A stretch of DNA of 40,041 nucleotides from NCBI GenBank assembly GCA_030612725.1, contig JAUWNJ010000029.1, forward strand, positions 1 through 40,041, given 5' to 3'. The translations under genes were made by a program, and so were the position numbers. This DNA comes from Planctomycetales bacterium (GTDB lineage: Bacteria > Planctomycetota > Phycisphaerae > SM23-33). The first letter of the stretch is position 1. Each line of letters starts with the position of its first letter. Below the pieces are notes generated by a model. The model searched no databases, had not been told where the DNA came from, and worked only from the letters and a program-made list of their open reading frames with translations. Shown here in pieces: positions 30,811-39,491 of this stretch.

Positions 30811-30846
30811 ACCCCCGCTGGAAAATTCTCCGGAAAGGTCAACACA

Positions 30847-32040
30847 ATGGACATCGCCCGATACGCGGACTTCTATCGCGACAAACTCATCAATGACGTG
30901 ATTCCGTTCTGGATTCGCCACTCGCCCGACCGCGATTGCGGCGGATACTTTACCTGTCTGGACCGGGCAGGGGAGGTTTATGACACCGACAAATTCATGT
31001 GGCTTCAGGGCCGGCAGGTATGGGTGCTGTCAAAAATGTACCGCCAGGTTCGTCAGGAGGCCGAATATCTGGACCTCGCCCGGCTGGGGGCGGAGTTCAT
31101 CCGCGATCACGGGTTCGACGAAAACGGAAATATCTATTTCGCCCTAGAGCGGGACGGAAAGGCTTACGCCAATACCTGCATCTTCAGCGATTGCTTCTGC
31201 GCGATGGGACTGGCCGAGTACGCCGCAGCCGCCGCCTGCCCCGATGGGGGTCCCGATGCCGACTGGGCGCGCGACCTGGCGATGAAAACCTACAACGGTA
31301 TCCAGGAATGGCTGGTGAACAAGGAAGACCCATACTCGCGGTTCATCCCCGGCGTCAGACCATTAACGTCGCTGGCCTTCGACATGATTAACGTGAACAT
31401 GTCGCTGGAGTTGGATTCAGTTATTAGCGATCCTGTTTTTCGACAATGCGGGCTGGCATCGGCCGAGAGGATCCTGAACCTGCACGTGGACCGCAAGGAA
31501 GGTCTGGTCTTCGATAACGTCGCACCGGACGGGTCGCACCCCGACACCTTCCCCGGTCGGGTGGTCCTCCCCGGCCACGCGATGGAGTGCCTGTGGTTTC
31601 TCATCTCCGCCGGCGAGACGTGGGGCAGGGATGACATCGTCGCGTCGGCCATTGAGGCAATCCCCGACATGCTGGAGTTCGGTTGGGACAAGCAGTATGG
31701 CGGATTCTTCTATTACCGCGACGCTGCCGGCAAGCCGCCGGAACAGTTGGAATGGGACCAAAAACTCTGGTGGGTCCAGAGCGAGGCGATGATCGCGCTG
31801 CTAATGGCCTACAAACACACCGGCCGGGAGGAATTCGCCTCGTGGTTCGAGAAGTTCCACGATTACTGCTGGGGCCACTATCCCGACCCCGAGCACGGGG
31901 AATGGTTCGGCTACCTCAACCGAGGCGGGGAGATCCTGCTGAATATGAAAGGCGGCAAGTGGAAGGGCTGCTTCCACCTGCCGCGGATGCTGCACATGTG
32001 TTGGAAACTGCTGGAAGACCTGAAAGGGAATAAAGGGTAG
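30847..32040 (+). CDS. AGE family sugar 2-epimerase (N-acylglucosamine 2-epimerase-like)
   Basis: A 397-residue (alpha/alpha)6-barrel enzyme of the AGE/cellobiose 2-epimerase family, which epimerises C2 of N-acetylglucosamine or free sugars. FWIRHSPDRDCGGYFTCLD near 21 and FMWLQGRQVWVLSKMYR near 50 are family signatures. GHAMECLWFL near 240 carries a catalytic His, and CFHLPRMLHMCWKLLE at the end carries another. The ATG at 30847 has AAAGG 8 bases ahead; the upstream extension is ignored. Its TAG stop lies inside the first copy of a dispersed repeat. The GH-like gene follows 124 bases later, probably in the same operon. Substrate is not certain. Confidence 0.88.
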   Translation: MDIARYADFYRDKLINDVIPFWIRHSPDRDCGGYFTCLDRAGEVYDTDKFMWLQGRQVWVLSKMYRQVRQEAEYLDLARLGAEFIRDHGFDENGNIYFALERDGKAYANTCIFSDCFCAMGLAEYAAAAACPDGGPDADWARDLAMKTYNGIQEWLVNKEDPYSRFIPGVRPLTSLAFDMINVNMSLELDSVISDPVFRQCGLASAERILNLHVDRKEGLVFDNVAPDGSHPDTFPGRVVLPGHAMECLWFLISAGETWGRDDIVASAIEAIPDMLEFGWDKQYGGFFYYRDAAGKPPEQLEWDQKLWWVQSEAMIALLMAYKHTGREEFASWFEKFHDYCWGHYPDPEHGEWFGYLNRGGEILLNMKGGKWKGCFHLPRMLHMCWKLLEDLKGNKG

Positions 32041-32133
32041 GCTGGGACAGAGCGACACGTAGTGTCCCTACGGGAAGCGGAGTTCCACCTTTCTTTGATT
32101 GCCGGGACTCTGCTCCGTTTCGTCCCGGCCTAC
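32037..32133. repeat. Dispersed GTAGGCTGG palindromic element, copy 1
   Basis: Starts GTAGGCTGGGACAGAGCGA and ends CGTCCCGGCCTAC, its near complement, with CCACCTTTCTTTGATTGCC in the middle. Two relatives lie at 33672-33748 and 34940-35040. It provides the stop codon of the AGE gene. An inner ACACGTAGTGTCCCTACGGG block is shared with copy 3 only. Confidence 0.8.
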
Positions 32134-32164
32134 GGAATTCCGAAAGGAATGAAAGGTTAAAACG

Positions 32165-33667
32165 ATGCTCACCAAACTGAAGTTTGACGCCCCGCGCTGG
32201 CTGGTGCTGACCGGGAAGGACGAGGCGCTGGAGCACTACGCCGCAGCCGAGGCCGGTGCGTTAATTCAGCAGCACGTGCCCTACGTGGTGCAGACTATCG
32301 TCGGCGGCTGCGACCGGCGGAGGCTCAAGAAGCACAACATCCTGGCTGTCGGAACGCCGGAGTCCAACAGCCTCATCGCCTCACTTGTCGCCGAAGGCAA
32401 GGTTCGCCTGGCGAAAAAGCCGCAGTCGTACACTATCGCCGTTTTGCCAAGCCCGTACAACTCCGCCCGGCAGGTGCTGGTGTTGGCAGGGTCGGACTCG
32501 CCGGGCGTTCTCTACGCCGTCCGCGACTGGGAACACTATTGCCACGACCCCTACGTTACCGGCCTTGTCCCGCCGTGGTTTCCGCAAACCGGCGCATCCA
32601 AACCCGCCCGCCCGACGATTCACGTGAAGACGCCGTTCCACCAATCCGTCCCGGACTGGAACATCACCGGCTCGCCGAAAATCCTCGAGCGCGGCATCTG
32701 GACCTGGGGACACGTCGTCTATGACTACCGGCGATTCCTGGAAAATATGAGCCGCTGGAAGATGAATATCCTGATTGCCTGGAACGATTACGCCCCCGTC
32801 AACGCCCGCGAGATTACCGACTACGCCCACTCGCTGGGCATAAAGTTAATCTGGGGCTATACGTGGTGCTGGGGCGAAAAGGTCAACCCGTCCGACCCTG
32901 CCCAACTGGCCCGCTGGCGCGATCGCGTCATACGCACTTATGAAGAGCAATACGCCCCCACCGGCGGCGACGGTATCTACTTCCAGACGTTCACCGAGAC
33001 CAAAGACCTGAAGATCGGGCGAAAGACCATCGCCGAACTGGCTGCCCGATGGGTCAACGACATCGGCGCCGCCCTGCTCGAGCGCCATCCGGACTTGTGG
33101 ATACAGTTCGGCCTGCACGCTATGAGCATCCGCGACAACATCAACCACATCAAGGCCGTCGATCCGCGGATTAACATCACCTGGGAAGACGCCGGGTGTT
33201 TCCCGTATTCCTACAGCCTTGACGACGTGGAAGGTCTGAACGAGACCGTCGCCTACACTCGCCGCCTGGCCGGGCTGCGAGGACCGGTCGAAGACGTCGG
33301 CCTGGTGCTCAAGGGCATGACCAGTCTGAACTGGGACACATTCGAGTATCAACTCGGGCCGTTCGTAATGGGCAGGGCAGACCGCGACTTCATCCGCCGA
33401 CGGACCGAGTTGATCGAGCCGCGATGGAAACAGAACGAAATCGGCTGGCGGGAGCGCCTCCCCGCCGTCTGCCGGACAATCCAGGCCGCCGTCGCCGCTC
33501 GTCCAAAAAGGCTCACCATCACCGGCCTGGTCGATGACGGAATGTGGGAAGAGCGAATGTTCCTACCGACCTGCCTGCTGGCTGAAGCGATGTGGAACCC
33601 CAACGAGCGACCCGAATCAATCATCGCCAAAGTCGCCGTCACACGCGATGCGCATTGTCTGGCGTAA
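32165..33667 (+). CDS. Glycoside hydrolase-like protein (GH20/GH67-type N-domain plus TIM barrel)
   Basis: A 500-residue protein. The first 120 residues form an alpha/beta domain with NILAVGTPESNSLI and RQVLVLAGSDSPGVLYAVRD, as seen before the barrel in GH20 hexosaminidases and GH67 alpha-glucuronidases. From about 165 comes a TIM barrel: GIWTWGHVVYDYRRFLENMS, NILIAWNDYAPV, IKLIWGYTWCWGE, and DGIYFQTFTETKDL. The Glu in TFTET is a candidate catalytic acid. There is no signal peptide. The ATG has AAAGG 8 bases ahead. It follows the AGE epimerase gene, suggesting that it frees a sugar acid or amino sugar for that enzyme. No exact GH family can be given. Confidence 0.75.
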   Translation: MLTKLKFDAPRWLVLTGKDEALEHYAAAEAGALIQQHVPYVVQTIVGGCDRRRLKKHNILAVGTPESNSLIASLVAEGKVRLAKKPQSYTIAVLPSPYNSARQVLVLAGSDSPGVLYAVRDWEHYCHDPYVTGLVPPWFPQTGASKPARPTIHVKTPFHQSVPDWNITGSPKILERGIWTWGHVVYDYRRFLENMSRWKMNILIAWNDYAPVNAREITDYAHSLGIKLIWGYTWCWGEKVNPSDPAQLARWRDRVIRTYEEQYAPTGGDGIYFQTFTETKDLKIGRKTIAELAARWVNDIGAALLERHPDLWIQFGLHAMSIRDNINHIKAVDPRINITWEDAGCFPYSYSLDDVEGLNETVAYTRRLAGLRGPVEDVGLVLKGMTSLNWDTFEYQLGPFVMGRADRDFIRRRTELIEPRWKQNEIGWRERLPAVCRTIQAAVAARPKRLTITGLVDDGMWEERMFLPTCLLAEAMWNPNERPESIIAKVAVTRDAHCLA

Positions 33668-33671
33668 TCCT

Positions 33672-33748
33672 GTAGGCTGGGACGGAGCGAAGCGGAGGCC
33701 CACCTTTCTTGAATTGCCGGGACTTCGCTTCGCTCCGTCCCGGCCTAC
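33672..33748. repeat. Dispersed GTAGGCTGG palindromic element, copy 2
   Basis: The simplest copy. The 23-base arms starting GTAGGCTGGGACGGAGCGAA and ending with the complement (GGCCTAC) differ at one position. The loop contains GCCCACCTTTCTTGAATTGCC. It lies between the GH-like gene and ilvC and probably forms a strong hairpin in the RNA. Confidence 0.85.
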
Positions 33749-33764
33749 AGACTAAGAAACCTTC

Positions 33765-33793
33765 TTGAAATTTCACGCCCGTAAAAATAAGAT
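33765..33793 (+). promoter_or_regulatory. Possible promoter of ilvC
   Basis: TTGAAA (33765-33770) and TAAGAT (33788-33793) are 17 bases apart, about 45 bases before the ATG. The -10 is weak. No T-box, attenuator or leader peptide was recognised. Confidence 0.4.
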
Positions 33794-33837
33794 TACTATT
33801 CTTAATAACCGGTTAACTTTCGCAAGGAGAATGCAAA

Positions 33838-34938
33838 ATGGCGATTATCAATTTCGGCGGAGTCAAAGAAGAAGTTATCACACGCAAGGAGTTCCCGTTG
33901 GCCAAGGCCCGGCGGGTCCTCAAGAACGAAACTATCGCAGTCATCGGCTACGGCGTCCAAGGCCCGGCACAGTCGCTCAATATGAGGGACAACGGCTTCA
34001 ACGTAATCGTCGGTCAGGCCAAGCGTTTCAAGGCCGACTGGGACCGCGCCGTCAAAGACGGATGGAAACCCGGAAAAACTCTCTTCGACATAGAAGAGGC
34101 AGCGACGCGCGGGACGATCGTTCAGATGCTCGTCTCCGACGCCGCACAGAAGGCCATCTGGCCTATGATCAAAAAATGCCTTAATCCGGGCGATGCGCTG
34201 TACTTCTCGCACGGATTCTCCATCGTCTATAAGGACCAGACGAAGATTATCCCGCCTGAGGACGTCGATGTGATTATGGTCGCGCCGAAGGGTTCGGGCA
34301 CTTCCGTCCGGCGGAATTTCCTGTCCGGGGCAGGGATTAACTCCAGTTTCGCCGTCGAGCAGGACGCCACCGGCAAGGCCCGCCAACGCTGCATCGCCAT
34401 TGGAATCGCCGTCGGCTCCGGATACTTGTTCCCGACGACATTCCAGAACGAGGTTTTCAGCGACCTGACGGGCGAACGCGGCGTGCTGATGGGCGCGCTG
34501 GCAGGGATTATGGAGGCGCAATACGACACGCTCCGCTCCCACGGCCACAGCCCGTCCGAAGCCTTCAACGAAACAGTCGAGGAACTCACCCAAAGTCTCA
34601 TCCGCCTGGTAGATGAGAACGGAATGGACTGGATGTACGCCAACTGTTCAGCCACCGCCCAGCGCGGCGCGCTCGACTGGAAGCCGAAGTTCAAAAAGGC
34701 CGTCATGCCCGTCTTCAAGGAACTCTACAAGCGGGTCGCCAGCGGCGCGGAGACAAAGCGAGTCCTGGCCGTCTGCGGAAAGGCCGATTACCGCGAGCGC
34801 CTGGATAAGGAACTGGCCGCCATCGGCAATTCCGAGATGTGGCGTGCAGGCGCAGCCACCCGAAGCCTCCGCCCAAAAGAAAAGGCCAAAAAAATCACAA
34901 AGGCCACAAAAGGCGTCGCGGGAAGAAAAACGAATTAA
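33838..34938 (+). CDS. ilvC: Ketol-acid reductoisomerase IlvC
   Basis: IlvC turns acetolactate into dihydroxy-isovalerate (and the acetohydroxybutyrate equivalent) with NADPH and Mg in valine, leucine and isoleucine synthesis. The 366-residue protein has IAVIGYGVQGPAQSLNMRD near 33 as cofactor site, VMVAPKGSGTSVRRNFL near 143, and the knotted helical C-domain. There GVLMGALAGIMEAQYD (near 220) and HSPSEAFNETVEELTQSL carry metal-ligand acids. A Lys-rich tail (PKEKAKKITKATKGVAGRK) is added after the usual end. The ATG has AAGGAG 8 bases ahead. It stands alone, without ilvB, ilvN, leuA or ilvD nearby. Copies of its 3' tail lie at 36485 and 39129. Confidence 0.95.
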   Translation: MAIINFGGVKEEVITRKEFPLAKARRVLKNETIAVIGYGVQGPAQSLNMRDNGFNVIVGQAKRFKADWDRAVKDGWKPGKTLFDIEEAATRGTIVQMLVSDAAQKAIWPMIKKCLNPGDALYFSHGFSIVYKDQTKIIPPEDVDVIMVAPKGSGTSVRRNFLSGAGINSSFAVEQDATGKARQRCIAIGIAVGSGYLFPTTFQNEVFSDLTGERGVLMGALAGIMEAQYDTLRSHGHSPSEAFNETVEELTQSLIRLVDENGMDWMYANCSATAQRGALDWKPKFKKAVMPVFKELYKRVASGAETKRVLAVCGKADYRERLDKELAAIGNSEMWRAGAATRSLRPKEKAKKITKATKGVAGRKTN

Positions 34939-34939
34939 A

Positions 34940-35040
34940 GTAGGCTGGACCGAGCGACACGTAGTGTCCCTACGGGAAGCGAGTCCCACCTTCCTGGCTT
35001 CGAACAGGTAAAGGTGGGGCTTCGCTCCGGTCCATCCTGC
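34940..35040. repeat. Dispersed GTAGGCTGG palindromic element, copy 3
   Basis: Begins GTAGGCTGGACCGAGCGACA two bases after the ilvC stop and ends CGCTCCGGTCCATCCTGC. It is close to copy 1, including ACACGTAGTGTCCCTACGGG. The right arm is more diverged. It fills the gap between ilvC and the lipoprotein gene. Confidence 0.75.
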
Positions 35041-35080
35041 GAACTACGAACCGAACGGTTGTAACAGAAGAAATGTCATC

Positions 35081-36418
35081 ATGCGTAAGACCGTTGCAAT
35101 CCTGACAGGTATTGTTGTTTTACTGCATTTGGCTGGCTGTGGCGAGCCGGCGTTGAGCGAAAAATCGCACCGGCAGAAAACCACAACCGGAAAGGCGGTA
35201 AAAATGCTTTTCTCGAAGACCCTTTCGACCATCGGTTCCACCAGGGCCACAGCCTACGCTGCGAGCAACAAGATCATTACCGCCAAGGGCAAGGTATTCG
35301 TCACCTGGCTGGATCACGTCTCGGACATCCGGGTCAAGACCTATGACGTCGCAGCCGGAACCTGGGGCGAGACAGTGCTGGTGGGTAAGGGAGTGGACAA
35401 CCACGGCGGTCCGGCAATGACGATGGACAGCCGAGGCTACCTCTACGTCGTCTTCGGTCCGCACCACGGCCCGTTCCAGTTCCGCAGGTCGTCCCGTCCC
35501 TACGACGCCGCCAAGTGGGAGCCGGTCCGGCGCTTCGGGTCCAAAGGGACCTACCCCAGCCTTATCTGCGACGCCGACGACACGTTGCACTGCGCGTACC
35601 GAGGCGGTCCCAGCCCGCCGCGGCTGATGTACCAGCGCCGGGTCAAGGGCGGCAAATGGAGCAAGCCGCGGGCGATTGTCCATCCGAACGTCAAGCCCGG
35701 ATACACGCAGTACGGCAACGCGCTGGCCGTCTCGCCCGACGGCGTGATCCATCTCGGATTCCACATCTACGACTACCATCAGAAGATCGGGGCAGGAAAA
35801 TCCCTCGGCTACCTCCGCTCACGCGACAAGGGCAAGACATGGGAAACGATCGCCGGCCTGGTTGTCAAGACGCCCGCAACGCCAAAAACCCCCTGCTTCA
35901 TCGAGCAGGGACCCAAACTGGACATGCGAATCGGGAACCTCGTCGTCGATCCGGAAGGGCGCCCCTGGCTGACGGCGCTTCATCTGGAGAAGAGGCCTCG
36001 CTCGGTAACGCTCTGGCGCCATGACGGAAAGTCGTGGAAACCGCGGGAACTGTTGCCCGACGTGCAGAAACGACTTCCAGGCCGCCAATTGGTTGACGCC
36101 ACCATGACCTTCGATCGCGATGGGACCATGTACATAGCCTGCACGGTGGCAAAGGCCGGCCTGAAAAAAACATGGTGGGGTCATCCCTCGCTGGAAGTTG
36201 TCATGCTGACCTCGGCGGATCGAGGCAGAACCTTTGCAGTAACGCCAATCTCAACCGTTGACGCAAAACTGGCCAATTGGTTCCCAAGCGTCGAAAGGCC
36301 GTTCGGGCCACTGGGCATCGCGGCACCTTGCCTGATCTACACCCACGGCGGCGCAGGCGTCAGCCTGAAAGACGGCAAGGGCACTGAGGTCGTGTTCGTC
36401 CGACTGGCCAAGCAATAG
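35081..36418 (+). CDS. BNR_4-like beta-propeller lipoprotein
   Basis: A 445-residue exported protein. The N-terminus MRKTVAILTGIVVLLHLAGC has a textbook lipobox LAGC with Cys 20. The mature part is a beta-propeller of the BNR_4 type: NHGGPAMTMDSRGYLYVVFG near 108, HHGPFQFRRSSRPYDAAKW, GTYPSLICDADDTLHCAYRG, and GNALAVSPDGVIHLGFHIYD. This fold includes sialidase-like proteins and ulvan-type polysaccharide lyases, whose active His-rich centre resembles the HH and H residues seen here. It may bind or cut an acidic polysaccharide at the cell surface. The start has only a weak ribosome site. It lies between ilvC and a copy of the ilvC tail. Confidence 0.8.
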   Translation: MRKTVAILTGIVVLLHLAGCGEPALSEKSHRQKTTTGKAVKMLFSKTLSTIGSTRATAYAASNKIITAKGKVFVTWLDHVSDIRVKTYDVAAGTWGETVLVGKGVDNHGGPAMTMDSRGYLYVVFGPHHGPFQFRRSSRPYDAAKWEPVRRFGSKGTYPSLICDADDTLHCAYRGGPSPPRLMYQRRVKGGKWSKPRAIVHPNVKPGYTQYGNALAVSPDGVIHLGFHIYDYHQKIGAGKSLGYLRSRDKGKTWETIAGLVVKTPATPKTPCFIEQGPKLDMRIGNLVVDPEGRPWLTALHLEKRPRSVTLWRHDGKSWKPRELLPDVQKRLPGRQLVDATMTFDRDGTMYIACTVAKAGLKKTWWGHPSLEVVMLTSADRGRTFAVTPISTVDAKLANWFPSVERPFGPLGIAAPCLIYTHGGAGVSLKDGKGTEVVFVRLAKQ

Positions 36419-36484
36419 CCGGGTAACGCCTGTGAAACCTATGAAGAGCGATAAGTCACAGGGTTGGCCAACTCGTGCTACGAA

Positions 36485-36556
36485 CTGCGCCCAAAGGAAA
36501 AGGCCAAAAAGATTACCAAGTCCACTAAAGGCGTCGCGGGAAGAAAAGCGAACTGA
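36485..36556 (+). pseudogene. Remnant of an ilvC 3' end, first copy
   Basis: These 72 bases encode LRPKEKAKKITKSTKGVAGR and then KAN with a stop, in the same reading frame as the real ilvC tail, with two residue changes. Nucleotide identity is about 86%. The full ilvC gene lies 1.5 kb upstream, with the BNR-like gene in between. Nothing of the ilvC catalytic part precedes it. Confidence 0.85.
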
Positions 36557-36702
36557 TAGAAGCCTACGGAGTAAAAGTATCTGAAATTCCACGAACACCA
36601 TATTTGATTGTTGATACTCGGGTCCGGTATGTTTTAGGCATGGCACCCCCGGGACTCATGCGGAACTTCCGGATAAAATAGAACATAAGAAAGGAATTGC
36701 TC

Positions 36703-38058
36703 ATGGCTTTCAAAGTCGGCGTATCGAGAATAGATATCACCCCGAACTATAATTCGCCGACCCGGCGCTGGCACGTCGGAGGCGACCGAGGACGGCTGAA
36801 GACCTTCCACGACCGCCTCTACGCCAAGACAATCGCGTTTTCCGACGGATATGTTACGTCCACTCTAACGAGTATGGATGTGGCCGTTCTTTATAAGGCG
36901 CAATTGGATTTCATCCGCAAGACCGCACGCGAAATGTTGCCGTGTCCTGTCGAAAGCATCGTACTTCATTGCACTCATCAACACAGCGATAGTTTCATTG
37001 AGTATGAACCAGCCTACGATGTATTTGGAATAAACGACGTCGCTTTCGATATGGACTACATTGCGAGTATCCCGAAGAAGGTCGCAACTTCCATTGTTCT
37101 GGCCGTGCAGAATCTCATGCCGGCGCTTATGGGATATAAATCGGGGGCAATAACGAAAGGAATTGCCTCCAACCGTCGCATTATAGACGAGGAGGGAAAT
37201 CTCGTGTGGAGAGCCTCGCGGGGCAGCGAATTTCTGCGAACTCTCCCCATGGGGCATATAGACCCTGAAGTCGGCGTAGTTGCTTTGACGCAACCCGACG
37301 GAAAACCGATAGCGACTCTAATAAACTACGCCTGTCACCCGTCTTCGGCCGGTGGTGATTCGCCGAACTGTTGTTCCGCCGACTTCCCCGGCTTTGCAAC
37401 GGAGATTGTTGACCGAATATCCGGCGGGACTACTGTTTTCCTCCACGGCTGTTCCGGGGATATCAATCCGGGCAAGTACGTCCGGGGAGAAGTTGATTCT
37501 GTGGAGGATCGTATTGGGGACGCGAGGCGAATGGGGCAAATACTGGCCGGAGAGGTAATCAAGACCTTGGGGCTGATCACCCCACAGGAGGTTTCATGCT
37601 TCAGGAGTGTTCAGAAGGATACCGTGCTGCCGGTACAACCGTCTGCCGGAGATGAACAGGAGTGTCTGATGTCGGCCAGGAGGGCGATCACGCAATGGCG
37701 GGAAAGCGGGGAAGACCCGCGGACCGCCCTGCGGAAATACATCATTTCGCGAAAAATCGAAAACGGGACCTGCCCGGTAACAATAAGCGCCTTTCGTATG
37801 AATGATCTGGCTTTGGCCTGTATTCCAGGAGAGCCGTTCACGGCTTTGGGAGAAAAGATCAAGCGTGGTTCCGGCGCCCGCATGGCCTTGGTTGCCGCCA
37901 CCTGTGGTGAGGATCCATTCTACATTCCCACTCCGGAGGCCATTGATCAGGGAGGCTACGAAACGACTCACATTGCCAGTCGGGAGACCGGGGACGAACT
38001 GGTTCGCCAAGTCCTTACCCTTTTGGGGACGATTGGTGATGGGAGTTCCGAGTCGTAG
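36703..38058 (+). CDS. Neutral/alkaline ceramidase N-domain-like hydrolase
   Basis: A 451-residue protein with the pattern of the neutral ceramidase metal-hydrolase domain. KVGVSRIDITP opens it. VLHCTHQHSDS near 88 gives metal His residues, INYACHPSS near 207 another, and FLHGCSGDINPG near 246 the Gly-Ser-Gly region with the nucleophile Ser. It lacks a signal peptide and the C-terminal domain of true ceramidases. In this type of bacterium such proteins are numerous and may act on sugar amides or esters rather than ceramide. The ATG at 36703 has AAAGGA 7 bases ahead. It follows the ilvC-tail remnant and precedes the AEC permease on the same strand. Confidence 0.82.
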   Translation: MAFKVGVSRIDITPNYNSPTRRWHVGGDRGRLKTFHDRLYAKTIAFSDGYVTSTLTSMDVAVLYKAQLDFIRKTAREMLPCPVESIVLHCTHQHSDSFIEYEPAYDVFGINDVAFDMDYIASIPKKVATSIVLAVQNLMPALMGYKSGAITKGIASNRRIIDEEGNLVWRASRGSEFLRTLPMGHIDPEVGVVALTQPDGKPIATLINYACHPSSAGGDSPNCCSADFPGFATEIVDRISGGTTVFLHGCSGDINPGKYVRGEVDSVEDRIGDARRMGQILAGEVIKTLGLITPQEVSCFRSVQKDTVLPVQPSAGDEQECLMSARRAITQWRESGEDPRTALRKYIISRKIENGTCPVTISAFRMNDLALACIPGEPFTALGEKIKRGSGARMALVAATCGEDPFYIPTPEAIDQGGYETTHIASRETGDELVRQVLTLLGTIGDGSSES

Positions 38059-38136
38059 GGTTGGCCAACCGGCCCACCGCCGAAGGGATTCAACGACGAA
38101 AAGTTCCGCGGGCTGGAATAAAGACCGGACATCGAA

Positions 38137-39087
38137 ATGGAAACGCTGCTTCAATCTGTCAACGCCGTCGCCCCGGTCTTTCTGATCATTGCCTTAGGGG
38201 CTGCGTTGCGCAGGACCGGCTTCATGTCCGCACAGTTGCAGAAAGACGCGACACGTCTGTGCTACTGGGTGGGCCTGCCTTTGCTGCTCTTCCACAAACT
38301 CGTGAACGCCTCGCTGTCATGGGAACAGGCGGGCATGTCTTATCTGGTGATCCTCTCGGGCATGTTCGCGTGCATTCTTGTCGGCCTGGTGCTGTCGCGC
38401 CTGCTGAAGTTGCCGTCGGTCCAGGCCGGAACGCTCATTCACACCGGCTATCGCGGGAATTGCGCGTTTATTGGGCTGTCGGTCATCATGTACGCATTCT
38501 CGTCAAATGGGGACGGAGCCGACACTGTGGCAGCGGGCGCTTTGGCGGCGGTTGTGCTGGGATTGATTGTTCCGACCTACAACGTTACCGCCGTTGTCGT
38601 TCTGCTACTGGGCAGTCACGGGTTCAAGGCCGGGGCGATCTGGAAAATGGTCTGGAAGATCATCACGAACCCGCTGATTCTGGCGTCGGTGGCGGGGATT
38701 GCTTCGGCGTTGATGGGCCTGAAACTTCCTTACGTTCTGGACAGGACGATAAAGACCACCGGGAGTTTTACGCTTCCGGTGGCGCTACTGTGCGTCGGAG
38801 GGGCGATTGCGTCGGCGAGAATCAGCGGAAGATTGCTCTTGTCGTCCCTGGCTGCGGTTATCAAGGTGGCCGTCGCCCCGATAGCAGGTTACCTCGTGGC
38901 GCGGGCATTGGGCATGGGGACGATGGAAACTGCTGTTTCGGTGATATTCCTTGCCAGTCCCACAGCCATTATAGCCTACATCATGACAGACCAACTCGGC
39001 GGCGACGGCGAATTGGCCGCCAACGCGATTGTCATCAGTACGTTTCTATCGATAATCTCACTGGGCCTGGCCGTTGCGTTGGTTTGA
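38137..39087 (+). CDS. AEC family permease (auxin efflux carrier-like)
   Basis: A 316-residue integral membrane protein with about ten hydrophobic segments in two halves. The first half starts NAVAPVFLIIALGAALRRTG and has LCYWVGLPLLLFHKL. HTGYRGNCAFIGLSVIMYAF is the conserved GNxxFxG crossover of the first half. The second half has ITNPLILASVAGI, LPVALLCVGGAIA and FLASPTAIIAYIM. AEC permeases export or import organic acids such as malate. The ribosome site is weak (CGGA). It follows the ceramidase-like gene by 78 bases and may share its transcript. The substrate is unknown; a sugar acid would fit the region. Confidence 0.9.
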   Translation: METLLQSVNAVAPVFLIIALGAALRRTGFMSAQLQKDATRLCYWVGLPLLLFHKLVNASLSWEQAGMSYLVILSGMFACILVGLVLSRLLKLPSVQAGTLIHTGYRGNCAFIGLSVIMYAFSSNGDGADTVAAGALAAVVLGLIVPTYNVTAVVVLLLGSHGFKAGAIWKMVWKIITNPLILASVAGIASALMGLKLPYVLDRTIKTTGSFTLPVALLCVGGAIASARISGRLLLSSLAAVIKVAVAPIAGYLVARALGMGTMETAVSVIFLASPTAIIAYIMTDQLGGDGELAANAIVISTFLSIISLGLAVALV

Positions 39088-39128
39088 CTCGTGCGTAAAA
39101 TTTGATTGCGAATCCTTACGCGGGCCCA

Positions 39129-39153
39129 GGTCGCCGGAAGAAAAGCGAATTAA
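39129..39153 (+). pseudogene. Second short copy of the ilvC 3' end
   Basis: GGTCGCCGGAAGAAAAGCGA followed by ATTAA matches the last 25 bases of ilvC (GTCGCGGGAAGAAAA.CGAATTAA) and of the remnant at 36556 at about 22 positions. It ends in the same stop codon. It lies 41 bases after the AEC gene. It is too short to be certain alone, but it is the third tail in the same orientation. Confidence 0.55.
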
Positions 39154-39217
39154 TCACAAACGCGGGTGGCGTGGTCGCGGTGTTTGCCCGTCCCTTGGGG
39201 GCGACCACGTTCGCATT

Positions 39218-39482
39218 TTATGCTGCTGTTACGACTACGCCCTCTCGACGGGCGATGTCGAGGATGGGTCGGCCTTGTTCGGTTTGCCACTCGTTCAGGC
39301 CGCAGGGAATCGGCTCGATGCGGTTGTCGGCAGATGCTTTTCGCCATCCACAATTGCCGGACCTGTTCAAGAGTCCGTGAGTCGTCGAACTCCGGCGCGA
39401 TTACGACAATATCTATATCGCTCCATTCGTCCGAATCTCCACGTGCGTACGAGCCAAACAACACCGCAGCAACTGGCCTGCC
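39218..39482 (-). pseudogene. Broken MNT-type nucleotidyltransferase gene
   Basis: Minimal nucleotidyltransferases are often the antitoxin or toxin half of HEPN/MNT pairs. Read on the minus strand, PVAAVLFGSYARGDSDEWSD and then IDIVVIAPEF give the GSxAxG...DxD catalytic motif. The frame then slips: the conserved continuation NRIEPIPCGLNEWQ, RPILDIARREGVVV is found in a frame shifted by one, ending at 39218. The 5' end is cut off at about 39482, where the hairpin element at 39492 begins. It therefore has two defects. No HEPN partner is present. Confidence 0.7.
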
Positions 39483-39491
39483 CCCATTTTA

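Noticed and set aside
33749-33837. Attenuator or T-box leader for ilvC
   Set aside because: The leader is short, with no branched-chain codon run, no T-box core and no alternative stems. Only a weak promoter is seen.
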